Assembly: GCA_942492825.1 (NCBI GenBank)
Contig: OW818635.1
Location: forward strand, 372,001 to 436,000
Direction of reading: 5' to 3'
DNA length: 64,000 nucleotides
Source: GWE2-51-13 sp942492825
GTDB taxonomy: Bacteria > Bacillota_I > Bacilli_A > Erysipelotrichales > Erysipelotrichaceae
The translations under genes and the position numbers were made by a program. Below, in pieces: positions 46,833 through 56,272 of the stretch. The notes under the pieces were generated by a model. It worked only from the letters and a program-made list of their open reading frames with translations. It searched no databases and had not been told where the DNA came from. Position 1 is the first letter of the stretch, and every line of letters starts with the position of its first letter.

Positions 46833-49807
46833 TGAAGTATTTGATCAAACGATCGCTGCGCGACATCCGCAACAACCTGACGCAATTCATTTCCATCGTC
46901 ATCATCATCGCCGTCGGAAGCATGGTGTTTTCAGGACTTTTCGCGACCACACGCATTTTGCGTACCTGGTTGGATGATTATTATCATGACTATAAACTTG
47001 CGGATCAATGGATCTACGTGAAAGGTTTGAGCGAAAACGAGATACAGATTGCTCAATCAAATATCGAAGATACGAAACTCGAAGGACGCTATCGATTCCA
47101 AGTGGATTATACGATCAACGGAAAAAACACGACGATCCGTTTTCATAACCCTACCGCGATCAATCAATTGAAAATCATGGAAGGTTCAGACAAAATCGCT
47201 GATGGAAAAGTATTGGTCGATCAATCCTATGCGGATTCTAACGGGCTAAAAGTAGGTTCGAAGATTTCATTTATTTTGGATGAAGAAGCCTTCGATTTTG
47301 AGATCAGTGGTTTGTTTGAGAGTCCGGAATATGCGTATAAATCAAAAGACTTCGCGGACGCGGCCAGCGCCAAACAACAATTCGGGATCATTTACGCATC
47401 CACATCTACCTTGATTCAACTGAACCGTCATAGTGAAATCTATATGGAGGCGATGACAAAAGTACTTGAAGAATTTCAATCCGCTGAAACGGAGTTAAGT
47501 GACGCAAAAGTACTGCTTGAAGAAAAGCAAACGGAGTTGGATGAACAACGCACGAAAGCGACAAAGGAATTTGCGCGTCAACAACGGATCATCGACGACA
47601 ACCGTAAAACGTTGCGATCGGCGGCTGTGTCGTTGGAACAATCCAAAACTTCGGTCGCAAATCAACTGAGTCAGCTCCTTCAACAATATGATCTAATCAA
47701 CCTCTATAGTGAGGCTTTACAACAGAAATATGATCTGGAATACGAAGCCTATATCCTGATTCGAGAGACCTTGACCGAGCAGCAACAAATCGAACAAGAT
47801 GCATATTTCACCGCATTGTCCGGTCAAATTCAGAGTCTGACCCAACAATCCTCGGCACTTTTCGAACAGTATACCACCACTAAAACCACCTCGGATGCGC
47901 AATTCGCCGCGTCGCAACAGCAAATCGATCAAAATTTAGCTCAATTGGAAGTAGGTCAAAGCCGACTTACCAGCGAAAAAAAAGCCGCTTTCCGTAAACT
48001 TGCGGAAGGTCAAGATCAAATCGACGAAGCGTTGATTGAACTTCAGACGAATACCTTACGATTTGAGGAAAAAAAAGCGGAAGCCTTACGCGATATCGAG
48101 GAGATACCATTACTTTATTTCGAAGTCTTGGTCGACGGAGGGGATACGCAAACGTGGATCGAAACCTTAAAAACCGATGACACGTTTGTGCGCTCGTTTG
48201 ATCAAGCATCCTTCCCGGGTGTGACCATGATCAGTAATGTCCTATCGCCCATCCGGGTCGTATCGGATATCTTTCCGATGTTGTTTTTCATCGCCGCCGC
48301 CGTCATCATCTTGATCTCCATGTCCAAAAACGTGGAGAACGATCGTACGCAAATCGCGGTCATGATGGCTTTAGGTTATCCGCGTCGTCGCATTATGTTG
48401 GTTTATTTGTTCTATGGTTGGTGGGCAGCGTTACTGGGGTCCCTTGGCTTTGCGTTGCTAGGGAATCGCTTTATCCCGGAAGCACTGTTGTCGATTTTCA
48501 CCATCCGTTTCTCGTTGCCGCAAATTCCGATCGTCTATTATCCGGAATTCGTCTTGATTTCCGCGGTATTATCGCTGTTTTTCGCCAGTATCGCGATCTT
48601 GATGGCACTACGCCACGTCTTGCGTGAAATCCCGGCAGCCGCAATGCGACCCAAAGCACCGAAAAACGCGCGCAATTCGTTTTTGGAACGTTTTCCGAAA
48701 CTGTGGGGAAGATTCCATTACGACACGAAGTTGATCATCCGAAATCTACTGATGGGACAAACGAAGCTCATGTTAAGTTCGATCGGCGTCGTCGGAGCGC
48801 TAACGTTGTTGATCATGGGTTTATCGTTACGTTACTCCGCCACCAACATGATCGATCAATCGATCCAAAGTTACAAGTTCGAGTACGCATTACGTTTGAA
48901 AGAACCGGTCGCAGAGATCGATACGTTAAAATTACCGATCGAGACGAGTGATCTCGAAAAGACAAAGACGATCAACGCGACGTTGGCTTCAAGCGAAGAT
49001 ACGATCCAATTGAATCTGATTGAAAAGCATTCCGATCTGCTCGTCCTACAAACCTCGGATCACAAACCGATCACCATGCTCGACAACACGGTCATCATTC
49101 CGAAAAGCATGCAGATCGTTTATGGTTTACATATCAACGATTCTTTAACTCTTGAAATCGATGATCAACTTGTGACACTTAAGATCACCCACGTAAATAG
49201 CCAATATTTGGGGAAAAATGTCTATATCTCCTTTGGTCAAGCGGAAAAACTCGGATTGGACACCGAAACAGATCGGATCTTCGTATCTAATTCAAGCAAG
49301 CAAGTTTCAGAAGGTGAAATCCAGCAAATGCTTGCCGACAAGCAAGTATTGTCGGTCGACACCAAGCAAAACATGATCGATCGGAGTCGCGAAATCCTTA
49401 CGATGTTGAATCGGATCATTCTGATCATCATCGTTTCCGCCGCTATCTTGTCGATTACCGTCTTGTTTAATTTAGCTTCGATCAACATTTTCGAACGTCA
49501 GCGTGAACTGGCGACCTTGCGTGTTCTGGGTTATACTCGTCGCGAAGTCCAACGATTGATCGATACGGAAAATCGCGTCTTGGCGTTGTTAGGAACCGTG
49601 GGAGGGGTACCGTTGGGAATCTTCCTCTTCGGATGGATCGCTGATTTAGTGTCGACACCCGACTTCATCATGAGTAAAGAACCTAATCTTTTAGTCATCT
49701 TGATCTCAATCACCATGTTGTTTGTATTCATGGAGTTCACCAATCTCTTGTTGCGGGGAAAAGTAACGAAAATCAAGCTCGTCGAATCATTAAAAGGGGT
49801 AGAATGA
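46832..49807 (+). CDS. FtsX-type ABC permease with large coiled-coil domain
   Basis: 991 aa. In order: one membrane helix near the N terminus (about 15-40), an outer domain, a long glutamine- and glutamate-rich coiled coil (about 205-420), three membrane helices of a first FtsX domain (about 480-600), a further helix near 650, a second outer domain, and a final FtsX domain with three helices (about 860-980). The coiled coil lies on the outer face and resembles the needle-like parts of YknZ/PCAT-like or mycobacterial FtsX-type proteins with hydrolase-activating roles. It is paired with the preceding ATPase. Substrate unknown. Confidence 0.9.
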   Translation: MKYLIKRSLRDIRNNLTQFISIVIIIAVGSMVFSGLFATTRILRTWLDDYYHDYKLADQWIYVKGLSENEIQIAQSNIEDTKLEGRYRFQVDYTINGKNTTIRFHNPTAINQLKIMEGSDKIADGKVLVDQSYADSNGLKVGSKISFILDEEAFDFEISGLFESPEYAYKSKDFADAASAKQQFGIIYASTSTLIQLNRHSEIYMEAMTKVLEEFQSAETELSDAKVLLEEKQTELDEQRTKATKEFARQQRIIDDNRKTLRSAAVSLEQSKTSVANQLSQLLQQYDLINLYSEALQQKYDLEYEAYILIRETLTEQQQIEQDAYFTALSGQIQSLTQQSSALFEQYTTTKTTSDAQFAASQQQIDQNLAQLEVGQSRLTSEKKAAFRKLAEGQDQIDEALIELQTNTLRFEEKKAEALRDIEEIPLLYFEVLVDGGDTQTWIETLKTDDTFVRSFDQASFPGVTMISNVLSPIRVVSDIFPMLFFIAAAVIILISMSKNVENDRTQIAVMMALGYPRRRIMLVYLFYGWWAALLGSLGFALLGNRFIPEALLSIFTIRFSLPQIPIVYYPEFVLISAVLSLFFASIAILMALRHVLREIPAAAMRPKAPKNARNSFLERFPKLWGRFHYDTKLIIRNLLMGQTKLMLSSIGVVGALTLLIMGLSLRYSATNMIDQSIQSYKFEYALRLKEPVAEIDTLKLPIETSDLEKTKTINATLASSEDTIQLNLIEKHSDLLVLQTSDHKPITMLDNTVIIPKSMQIVYGLHINDSLTLEIDDQLVTLKITHVNSQYLGKNVYISFGQAEKLGLDTETDRIFVSNSSKQVSEGEIQQMLADKQVLSVDTKQNMIDRSREILTMLNRIILIIIVSAAILSITVLFNLASINIFERQRELATLRVLGYTRREVQRLIDTENRVLALLGTVGGVPLGIFLFGWIADLVSTPDFIMSKEPNLLVILISITMLFVFMEFTNLLLRGKVTKIKLVESLKGVE

Positions 49808-49817
49808 TTTCTACCCC
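49792..49817 (-). terminator. Hairpin shared by the permease and ispH ends
   Basis: Stem GGGGTAGAA / TTCTACCCC with loop TGAT. On the - strand it is followed by TTTT, so it terminates ispH. It overlaps the stop codons of both convergent genes. Confidence 0.72.
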
Positions 49818-50728
49818 AGTAAGTCTTTCGATTGATTTGGATTGGACAGTGGATCATCGCCGTTCTTAAACTTATCAAGCGCGTCCAGGACTTGTCGAAT
49901 CAAGAAATAGGGCGTCGACGCACCGGCTGTCACGGCGATTCTTGAAACATCCCGAAGTTCTCCGAACGGTAATTCCTGGGCGCTTTCGATCCGAACGACA
50001 AGACCGATTCCGCGCGACTGTCCGATCTTTGCGAGCATCGCCGTATTGTTGGAGCGGACATCTCCGACGACGATCAACGCATCGACGTTCTCCAGTTTCA
50101 TGATCGCTTCCTGACGTGTTCGTGTCGCACTACAGATTTCATCGCTGATGATCGCGTCGGGATACAGTCTTGCGATTCGATCGAGGATCGATTTGATTTC
50201 ATATTGACTCATGGTCGTCTGGTTGGTCACAAAGAGTTTACGATCTTCCAATCCCGCCAATTCGAGATCTTCGAAACGTTGGATCAAATGAATCCGTTTC
50301 GGATTGATGCTTATTGCGGCTTGCGATTCGGGATGACCTTGTTGGCCGATATAGAGTACGTCGAAGCCTTGATATAAGTAATTTTTGATCAGCTCCTGCG
50401 TATGTACGACATCGTCGCAGGCCGCATTGACGGTAATCAATCCCTTGTCTTTCGCGGCTTGGATAACATCATCGCCGATACCGTGGGCAGAGAAGATAAC
50501 GACGCCGGATTCGACTTTCGATAACAGTTCCATTCGCGTCAAGGACTTATCTTCGACCGTATCGATGCCTTCGGCTTTTAACGATTCTACGACGAACCGA
50601 TTGTGTACCAGTTCGCCAAGGATCGTGATCTTATGATCGGGATATTGCTTCGCGGTCAGTTTGGCGATTTCGATCGCCCGGACGACACCTTTACAGAATC
50701 CGCGCGGAATGACGTTGATGATTTCCAT
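49811..50728 (-). CDS. ispH: 4-hydroxy-3-methylbut-2-enyl diphosphate reductase
   Basis: Last enzyme of the MEP isoprenoid pathway, an iron-sulfur protein. 305 aa with the three cluster cysteines: GFCKGV (Cys12), AACDDVVHTQ, and ICSATRTRQ. The ATG at 50728 (MEIINVIPRG) follows GAGGTACGA; the longer start at 50752 has no site. Paired function with ispG at 52174 shows the MEP route is used. Confidence 0.94.
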   Translation of the reverse strand: MEIINVIPRGFCKGVVRAIEIAKLTAKQYPDHKITILGELVHNRFVVESLKAEGIDTVEDKSLTRMELLSKVESGVVIFSAHGIGDDVIQAAKDKGLITVNAACDDVVHTQELIKNYLYQGFDVLYIGQQGHPESQAAISINPKRIHLIQRFEDLELAGLEDRKLFVTNQTTMSQYEIKSILDRIARLYPDAIISDEICSATRTRQEAIMKLENVDALIVVGDVRSNNTAMLAKIGQSRGIGLVVRIESAQELPFGELRDVSRIAVTAGASTPYFLIRQVLDALDKFKNGDDPLSNPNQSKDLLG

Positions 50729-50765
50729 TTCGTACCTCGTTTTCCGTATCAATATAACATAAATT

Positions 50766-50794
50766 TTGCATTAACAAAAGAAAACCACTATAAT
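50766..50794 (+). promoter_or_regulatory. Promoter of the DEAD-box helicase gene
   Basis: TTGCAT, 17 bases, TATAAT. Confidence 0.87.
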
Positions 50795-50812
50795 GTGAGT
50801 CGAGGTAAAAAT

Positions 50813-52180
50813 ATGTCTAACTTTCCGAATCAAATGAATGAAAACGCGCGTCGTTTCATTGAAATTAACAAGTTTTCCCAACTTTCCGGAATCCAATCGG
50901 AAGTATTTCCGTATGCGATCAAAGGCCGTGACGTCATCGGCGTTTCGAAGACAGGTACCGGGAAAACGCATGCCTATCTGATCCCATTGATGCAGATGCT
51001 CGATGCCAACCGTAACGAAGTCCAGGCGTTGATCATCGCTCCGACCCGCGAGTTGGCGCAACAGATCTTCGATTTCGCCCGACCGATGATGGAAGTCAAT
51101 CCCGAATTAAGAATCAAACTGATCACCGGCGGCACCGATAAGAAAAAATCCGAGAAACTCTCGAAACAACCGCATTTAGTCATCGGAACGGTCGGAAAAG
51201 TACGCGATCTCTTCGTTGAAGATTCACTCTTACGTATCGACCAAGCCGATATTTTGGTCGTCGACGAAGCCGACATGATTTTGGAAATCGGCTATCTTGA
51301 AGATCTCGATATCATCGCCGCCAAGATGAAAGAACGACTTCAGATGTTACTGTTCAGCGCGACGATTCCGGACAATCTGCGTCCGTTTATGAAGAAGTAT
51401 ATGCACAATCCGCATATCATACAAGTGGCGGAAGACATCAAATTCAATCCGCGGATTACGCACGTATTGGTACCGACCAAACATCGTACCTACTTGGAAG
51501 CGGCGGTTTTACTGGCGAAATCCATCAATCCGTTGATTTGTCTGATTGTCTGCAATACGAAGACCGACGCAATCAAACTGACGGAAATGTTCCGTGAAAC
51601 CGAGTTACGCTTTATTGAATTACGTGGCGATATGAGCGCGCGATCCCGCAAGCAATCGATGAGTCTTATCGGTAATGACGCGGCGCGTTTTATCATCGCG
51701 ACCGACATCGCGGCCCGCGGGATCGACATTCCGGAAATATCGCATGTAATTTCTGTCGGCTTCCCGAAAGATTTGGATTTCTATATCCACCGTGCCGGAC
51801 GTACCGGACGGACGGGCAGGGAAGGAACCTGTTATGTGCTGTATGGTGAAAAGGACGATCCTTCGATCCGTCTTTTGATGAAACGGCATATCGAATTCTT
51901 GCATATGTCCAATACCGAAGCCGGACTTCGACCGTTAAAAGCGTACGGGGAAACCTTTGTGCGTCGATCCAAGCCGCAGGATATCGAGATTTCGAAACTC
52001 GTTAATAAACGCGTGGAACAGGTCAAACCCGGATACAAGAAAAGACGGGCGGCCGAAGTTGAGGAGATCAAGCGCAAGAAACGTCGCAATATGATCCAAT
52101 CCAGCATCAAGGAACAGCGGAAAGCGCGTGCTAAGTTGAATCAAATCGAAATAAACAGTACGAAAACGGGAGGTCAATGA
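50813..52180 (+). CDS. cshB: DEAD-box RNA helicase (CshB-like)
   Basis: 455 aa. Q motif region, motif I SKTGTGKT (about 44-51), Ia PTRELA, II VDEAD (about 149), III SAT, V TDIAARGIDIPE, VI HRAGRTGR, and a basic C-terminal tail (about 400-455: KPGYKKRRAAEVEEIKRKK) for RNA binding. The Bacillus neighbour of ispH is also a DEAD helicase (yqfR/cshB). The long frame from 50603 is an upstream extension. The ATG at 50813 has GAGGT. Confidence 0.9.
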   Translation: MSNFPNQMNENARRFIEINKFSQLSGIQSEVFPYAIKGRDVIGVSKTGTGKTHAYLIPLMQMLDANRNEVQALIIAPTRELAQQIFDFARPMMEVNPELRIKLITGGTDKKKSEKLSKQPHLVIGTVGKVRDLFVEDSLLRIDQADILVVDEADMILEIGYLEDLDIIAAKMKERLQMLLFSATIPDNLRPFMKKYMHNPHIIQVAEDIKFNPRITHVLVPTKHRTYLEAAVLLAKSINPLICLIVCNTKTDAIKLTEMFRETELRFIELRGDMSARSRKQSMSLIGNDAARFIIATDIAARGIDIPEISHVISVGFPKDLDFYIHRAGRTGRTGREGTCYVLYGEKDDPSIRLLMKRHIEFLHMSNTEAGLRPLKAYGETFVRRSKPQDIEISKLVNKRVEQVKPGYKKRRAAEVEEIKRKKRRNMIQSSIKEQRKARAKLNQIEINSTKTGGQ

Positions 52181-52192
52181 CCTCCCGTTTTT
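52163..52192. terminator. Bidirectional terminator between helicase gene and ispG
   Basis: A 14-bp perfect stem AAAACGGGAGGTCA / TGACCTCCCGTTTT around one A, with T on both sides. It contains the stop codons of both convergent genes. Confidence 0.9.
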
Positions 52193-53244
52193 ATGAATGC
52201 TTCGACTTCTTTTTTTAGTTCGCTGACGATATCTTTTTGCGGAACGGAGCGAATATACTCGCCTTTACGAAACAACATAGCTTCCTTCACGCCGCCGGCG
52301 ACACCGATATCGGCACGACGGGCTTCTTGCGGACCATTGACGGCGCAGCCCATGACCGCAACCGTGACATCGGTATTCAAGGTGTTGAGATATTCCTCCA
52401 CCTCTTTGACGATCGGCAACATGTCATATTGGATTCTGCCGCAGGTCGGACAAGCGATCAGATTCGCGGTCTTATCATAGAGACCGAAGCATTTCAATAA
52501 GGCTTTGGCGATTTTCAATTCTTCGACCGGATCATCGCTGACAGAAATGCGGACCGTATCCCCGATCCCATCCATCAACAAAGCCCCAAGGGCTGCCGAG
52601 GATTTGATCGCGCTGCCAAACATCGTTCCGGCTTCCGTCACCCCAAGATGTAAGGGGTAAGTGAAAGTTTCGGAGGCAAGCCGATAGGCTTCGATGGTCA
52701 ACGGAACATCGGATGATTTAAACGACAAGACGATATCGTGGAAATCGAACTTCGTCAGTAAATCGACGTGTTTCTGCGCGCTTTCAACCATCGCTTCGGC
52801 CGTCGGTTCGCCATATTTCGCCAACATCTCTTTTTCCAGCGAACCGGCGTTGATTCCGATACGGATCGGTATGTTTTTCGCTTTGCATGCTTCCGCAACT
52901 GCTTTTACGTTCTCTTCACTACCGATGTTGCCCGGATTCAGACGGATCTTATGGATCCCTCCCTCGATGGCGATCAATGCCAAACGATGATTGAAATGGA
53001 TGTCGGCGACCAAGGGGACATTGGTTTGCGCGACGATTTCGGAAATGGCGCGAGCATCTTCTTCGTCGAAAACCGCCAAGCGGACGATCTCGCAACCGGC
53101 GCTGGCCAACGCGTTGATCTGTCGGATCGTCGCCTCGACATCTTTGGTTTTCGTGTTGGTCATCGACTGGATCGAAACGGCGTTCTGTCCGCCGATCTGG
53201 ATATTTTTGACCTTGACAGGTCGGGTTAATGTACGGTTTAGCAT
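52174..53244 (-). CDS. ispG: 4-hydroxy-3-methylbut-2-en-1-yl diphosphate synthase
   Basis: Penultimate MEP-pathway enzyme. 356 aa, TIM barrel plus iron-sulfur domain with IACPTCGR and MGCAVNGPQEA, which supply the cluster ligands. GAGGTG before the ATG. The promoter is an extended -10 (TGG-TATAAT at 53270-53262). Confidence 0.95.
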   Translation of the reverse strand: MLNRTLTRPVKVKNIQIGGQNAVSIQSMTNTKTKDVEATIRQINALASAGCEIVRLAVFDEEDARAISEIVAQTNVPLVADIHFNHRLALIAIEGGIHKIRLNPGNIGSEENVKAVAEACKAKNIPIRIGINAGSLEKEMLAKYGEPTAEAMVESAQKHVDLLTKFDFHDIVLSFKSSDVPLTIEAYRLASETFTYPLHLGVTEAGTMFGSAIKSSAALGALLMDGIGDTVRISVSDDPVEELKIAKALLKCFGLYDKTANLIACPTCGRIQYDMLPIVKEVEEYLNTLNTDVTVAVMGCAVNGPQEARRADIGVAGGVKEAMLFRKGEYIRSVPQKDIVSELKKEVEAFIKTGGH

Positions 53245-53261
53245 AAGTTCACCTCGGCGCT

Positions 53262-53270
53262 ATTATACCA
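53262..53270 (-). promoter_or_regulatory. Extended -10 promoter of ispG
   Basis: TGG-TATAAT on the - strand. Confidence 0.75.
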
Positions 53271-53297
53271 TGGATACCCAAAATCGATGAAATGCAT

Positions 53298-53303
53298 TAT
53301 AAT
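53298..53303 (+). promoter_or_regulatory. -10 box of the PBP gene
   Basis: TATAAT. The expected transcription start falls on or next to the ATG at 53310, which has no ribosome site, suggesting a leaderless transcript. Confidence 0.6.
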
Positions 53304-53309
53304 AAACCC

Positions 53310-55364
53310 ATGCGAAAACGACTCGACCTCAAACAACCGAAAATGAAATGGCAAGGCACCAGCGATGTCATGCGACAAAGCATCGATCTATCCAAATCGG
53401 TGAACACACGGCTTCAGATCTTCATGATCGTGATCTGCCTGCTTTTTGGTGTTGTCTGGATTCGACTCTACCAAGTGCAGATCCTGCAACAAAAAGAATA
53501 TGCGGAAAAATTGGAAGCATATACCAAATCCTATCAAACGTTTACGACCCCGCGCGGTGAGATTCTCGATCGAAAGGGGAATGTCCTGGTCGCCAATCGC
53601 GAACGACTGGCAATCACCTACCTGCGTCCCGACGGATTCTCCAGCGACGAAGAATGGGAACTGGCGTATGCGTTTGCGGATAAATTCGAAGTCGACGCCA
53701 GCGGACTGAAAACACGCGATCTAAAGGATTTGTATATTTTACTATATCCGGAAGAAGCAAAAGCCAAAATCACCGAAGCGGATTGGGATGCTTATTACGA
53801 TGGCGGTCTGAGCGATAACGACATCTATTTATTGAAACTGGAACGAATCACGGAAGCGGATCTCTCCGTGTTGGATCTTCGCACCCAACAAGCGTACGTC
53901 GTCAAGTCGGCCATGGATACGCCACCGCGTGGAAACGTGAAGATCATTAAAAACGATGTCACGACCGAAGAAGCCGGATATCTGGTCGAACATGGCGACG
54001 ATTATCCCGGTTTTGACGTAGCGATCAACTGGGGACGCGCATATCCATATGGAAATATGTTGTCGACTTTGTTAGGGACGATTTCAACACCCAAACAAGG
54101 TTTACCGCTTGAGAAACTCTACTATTATTTGGCGATGGATTATGCCCGTAACGATGTCATCGGTCGCAGCGGACTTGAACTTCAGTATGAAGATCTCTTA
54201 AAAGGCAAACGTTCCGTGTATGATATCGCCTATGATCCGATTTCGGGATTTGGTACGTTGATCGAAATCGAAACCGGATCCAAAGGACAGGATCTTGTGA
54301 CTTCGATCGACGTCGATCTTCAACAGTCCACGGAAAACATCATCGCGGAAGTCATGAACCGAGAGGCGAAGAATCCCTATCGATCCTATATGGACTCGGT
54401 TTACTTCGTCGTCATGAAACCCGATACGGGAGATTTGCTGGCGATGGTCGGGATGAAACGATATTCGGGTGGTCTCTATAACGATCCGGTTTCGGTATAT
54501 ACCGACGCTTCGATTCCGGGATCGGTCGTTAAAGGCGCCACGCTTTATATGGGATTAAGCGAGAACGTGGTTCGCAAAGGGGAAGTCATTTTCGATTCGC
54601 CGATCAAAATCCGCGACACACCGGTAAAAAGCTCGTGGCGTAATTTGGGCAACGTAAGCGACCTACAAGCGTTGTCCATGTCCTCCAACATCTATATGTT
54701 TAACATCGCCATGCGTTTGGGCGGTGCGACCTACGAATATAATATGCCGCTTAATATCGATGTGAATGCGTTTTCGACGATGCGTTACTATTACAATCAA
54801 TTCGGATTGGGCTTATTGACTGGCATCGATGCCGCCAACGAAGCGGTCGGATATATCGGGACCTCGCAAAACGGAGGACTCTTGCTCGATTTCGCCATCG
54901 GTCAGTACGACACCTATACGACTCTCCAATTGGCGCAATACATTTCGACGATCGCCAATGACGGGGTACGCGTTCAGCCGCGCTTGGTAACACGCGCGAT
55001 GCTCGCCAATACGGATACAGTTACGTATCAAAACAATGTAACCGTACTCAATGTTTTGGAGAATCAAAACGCATTGTTACGGGTCCAACAAGGCTTCCGG
55101 TTATGTGTCACCGATGGGCTATGTCGTGCCCATCTCGGAAACGTGGGCGTTAGTGTCGCGGCGAAAACGGGAACGGCACAAAATCTGTATAATGATAACG
55201 GAAAATTCATCGAATCCCCCAACTCCAACCTGATCGCATACGCTCCTTACGAGAATCCGCAGATCGCCGTCGCCTGCAGCGTACCCAACGCTTGGAACGA
55301 TAAAAGCCAGTCGAATATTTGCCAAGAAATCGCCGGAAAGGTTTTAGCTTCCTATTTCAAATAA
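53310..55364 (+). CDS. Class B penicillin-binding protein 2 (transpeptidase)
   Basis: Cross-links peptidoglycan outside the membrane. 684 aa: basic N terminus, one membrane helix (about 36-56), the PBP dimer domain, then the transpeptidase with SxxK as SVVK (Ser near 403), SSN near 456 and KTGT near 617, all intact. The IPGSVVKGAT block resembles PBP2/MrdA-like proteins of Erysipelotrichia-type bacteria. No rodA or ftsW is adjacent. Start at 53310 rather than 53292 because the -10 box lies between them. Confidence 0.9.
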   Translation: MRKRLDLKQPKMKWQGTSDVMRQSIDLSKSVNTRLQIFMIVICLLFGVVWIRLYQVQILQQKEYAEKLEAYTKSYQTFTTPRGEILDRKGNVLVANRERLAITYLRPDGFSSDEEWELAYAFADKFEVDASGLKTRDLKDLYILLYPEEAKAKITEADWDAYYDGGLSDNDIYLLKLERITEADLSVLDLRTQQAYVVKSAMDTPPRGNVKIIKNDVTTEEAGYLVEHGDDYPGFDVAINWGRAYPYGNMLSTLLGTISTPKQGLPLEKLYYYLAMDYARNDVIGRSGLELQYEDLLKGKRSVYDIAYDPISGFGTLIEIETGSKGQDLVTSIDVDLQQSTENIIAEVMNREAKNPYRSYMDSVYFVVMKPDTGDLLAMVGMKRYSGGLYNDPVSVYTDASIPGSVVKGATLYMGLSENVVRKGEVIFDSPIKIRDTPVKSSWRNLGNVSDLQALSMSSNIYMFNIAMRLGGATYEYNMPLNIDVNAFSTMRYYYNQFGLGLLTGIDAANEAVGYIGTSQNGGLLLDFAIGQYDTYTTLQLAQYISTIANDGVRVQPRLVTRAMLANTDTVTYQNNVTVLNVLENQNALLRVQQGFRLCVTDGLCRAHLGNVGVSVAAKTGTAQNLYNDNGKFIESPNSNLIAYAPYENPQIAVACSVPNAWNDKSQSNICQEIAGKVLASYFK

Positions 55365-55367
55365 GAC

Positions 55368-55396
55368 TGGTATAATAATTACCGATATGTTATACT
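55368..55396 (+). promoter_or_regulatory. Two tandem extended -10 promoters of rpmG
   Basis: TGG-TATAAT (55368-55376) and TGT-TATACT (55388-55396). The first lies right behind the PBP stop codon. Confidence 0.65.
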
Positions 55397-55423
55397 TTTT
55401 ACGCACGACGAGGAGGTATCAAA

Positions 55424-55573
55424 ATGAGAGAAAACATTACGCTTAAATGTTCCGAATGTGGCGAAGAGAACTACATCAACTCACGCAACAAGAAAAAACA
55501 TCCCGACCGTATGCAGGTCAACAAGTATTGCCCGCGTTGTAATAAAAAGACTGCACACAAGGAAAAGAAATAA
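55424..55573 (+). CDS. rpmG: Ribosomal protein bL33
   Basis: 49-aa large-subunit protein. It is the zinc form (C+) with Cys9, Cys12, Cys36 and Cys39 (LKCSEC ... KYCPRC), needing zinc. It follows AGGAGG. No secE or nusG is adjacent within the window. Too short for many ORF callers. Confidence 0.97.
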   Translation: MRENITLKCSECGEENYINSRNKKKHPDRMQVNKYCPRCNKKTAHKEKK

Positions 55574-55595
55574 AAAGGCCGATTCGGCTTTTTTG
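55573..55595 (+). terminator. Terminator of rpmG
   Basis: AAAAGGCC / GGCTTTTT stem with one G-U pair and a five-base loop, then T. Confidence 0.75.
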
Positions 55596-55608
55596 TTAGG
55601 TGGACACC

Positions 55609-56211
55609 ATGGAAATCAAACGCATCGCCGTCGGTATGCATCAAGCAAACTGTTATGTCGTCAGTACGGATGACGATGTTTTCATCATCGACCCCGGAGC
55701 TCGAGGAGACCGCATTAAAACATATTTTGACCCGCAACGACGCGTTACGGCGATTCTGTTGACGCATGGCCATTTCGACCATATCGGTGCCGTGGACTTT
55801 CTGGCAAACGAATTGAAATGTCCCGTCTACATTCACGAAGAAGATATGGATATGGTGACGCATCCCGACAGTATGTTTCCGGCCGCCAAAAACATTCGTG
55901 TCGATTCTGAACTGACCTTATTTAAGGAAGGCCATCAACGTATCGGATCGACCGATTTCAATGTACTATTCACACCCGGCCATACCAAAGGTTCGGTTCT
56001 GTTGATATTGGGAGAGAACCTATTTTCAGGAGATGTCCTTTTCTTGGGAAGCATCGGCCGTACCGATCTGGATGGCGGAAGCGACCGTGAAATGAAAGCG
56101 AGTCTACGACTCATCAAAACACTCGATAAGAAACTGATCGTCCATCCCGGGCATGGTCTTCCGACAACGCTGGAGAACGAATTAAAAACCAATCCCTATT
56201 TAAAGTTCTAG
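55609..56211 (+). CDS. MBL-fold metallohydrolase (YqgX/glyoxalase II-like)
   Basis: 200 aa with the full metallo-beta-lactamase set: THGHFDH (about 51-57), FTPGHTKGS, FSGDVLF, and the last His in VHPGHG. It lacks the C-terminal domain of true glyoxalase II and is of the YqgX type. The substrate is uncertain. The ATG at 55609 follows GGTGG; a GTG at 55600 is less likely. It ends with a terminator before the comG operon. Confidence 0.88.
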   Translation: MEIKRIAVGMHQANCYVVSTDDDVFIIDPGARGDRIKTYFDPQRRVTAILLTHGHFDHIGAVDFLANELKCPVYIHEEDMDMVTHPDSMFPAAKNIRVDSELTLFKEGHQRIGSTDFNVLFTPGHTKGSVLLILGENLFSGDVLFLGSIGRTDLDGGSDREMKASLRLIKTLDKKLIVHPGHGLPTTLENELKTNPYLKF

Positions 56212-56229
56212 CCCTTAGGGGCTTTTTTC
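56210..56229 (+). terminator. Terminator after the MBL-fold gene
   Basis: Stem AGCCC / GGGCT with loop TTAG, then TTTTTT. It overlaps the stop codon. Confidence 0.8.
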
Positions 56230-56272
56230 TTAGGAAATCACGCTTGCGACTCATACTATGGAGCGAGGTGGC

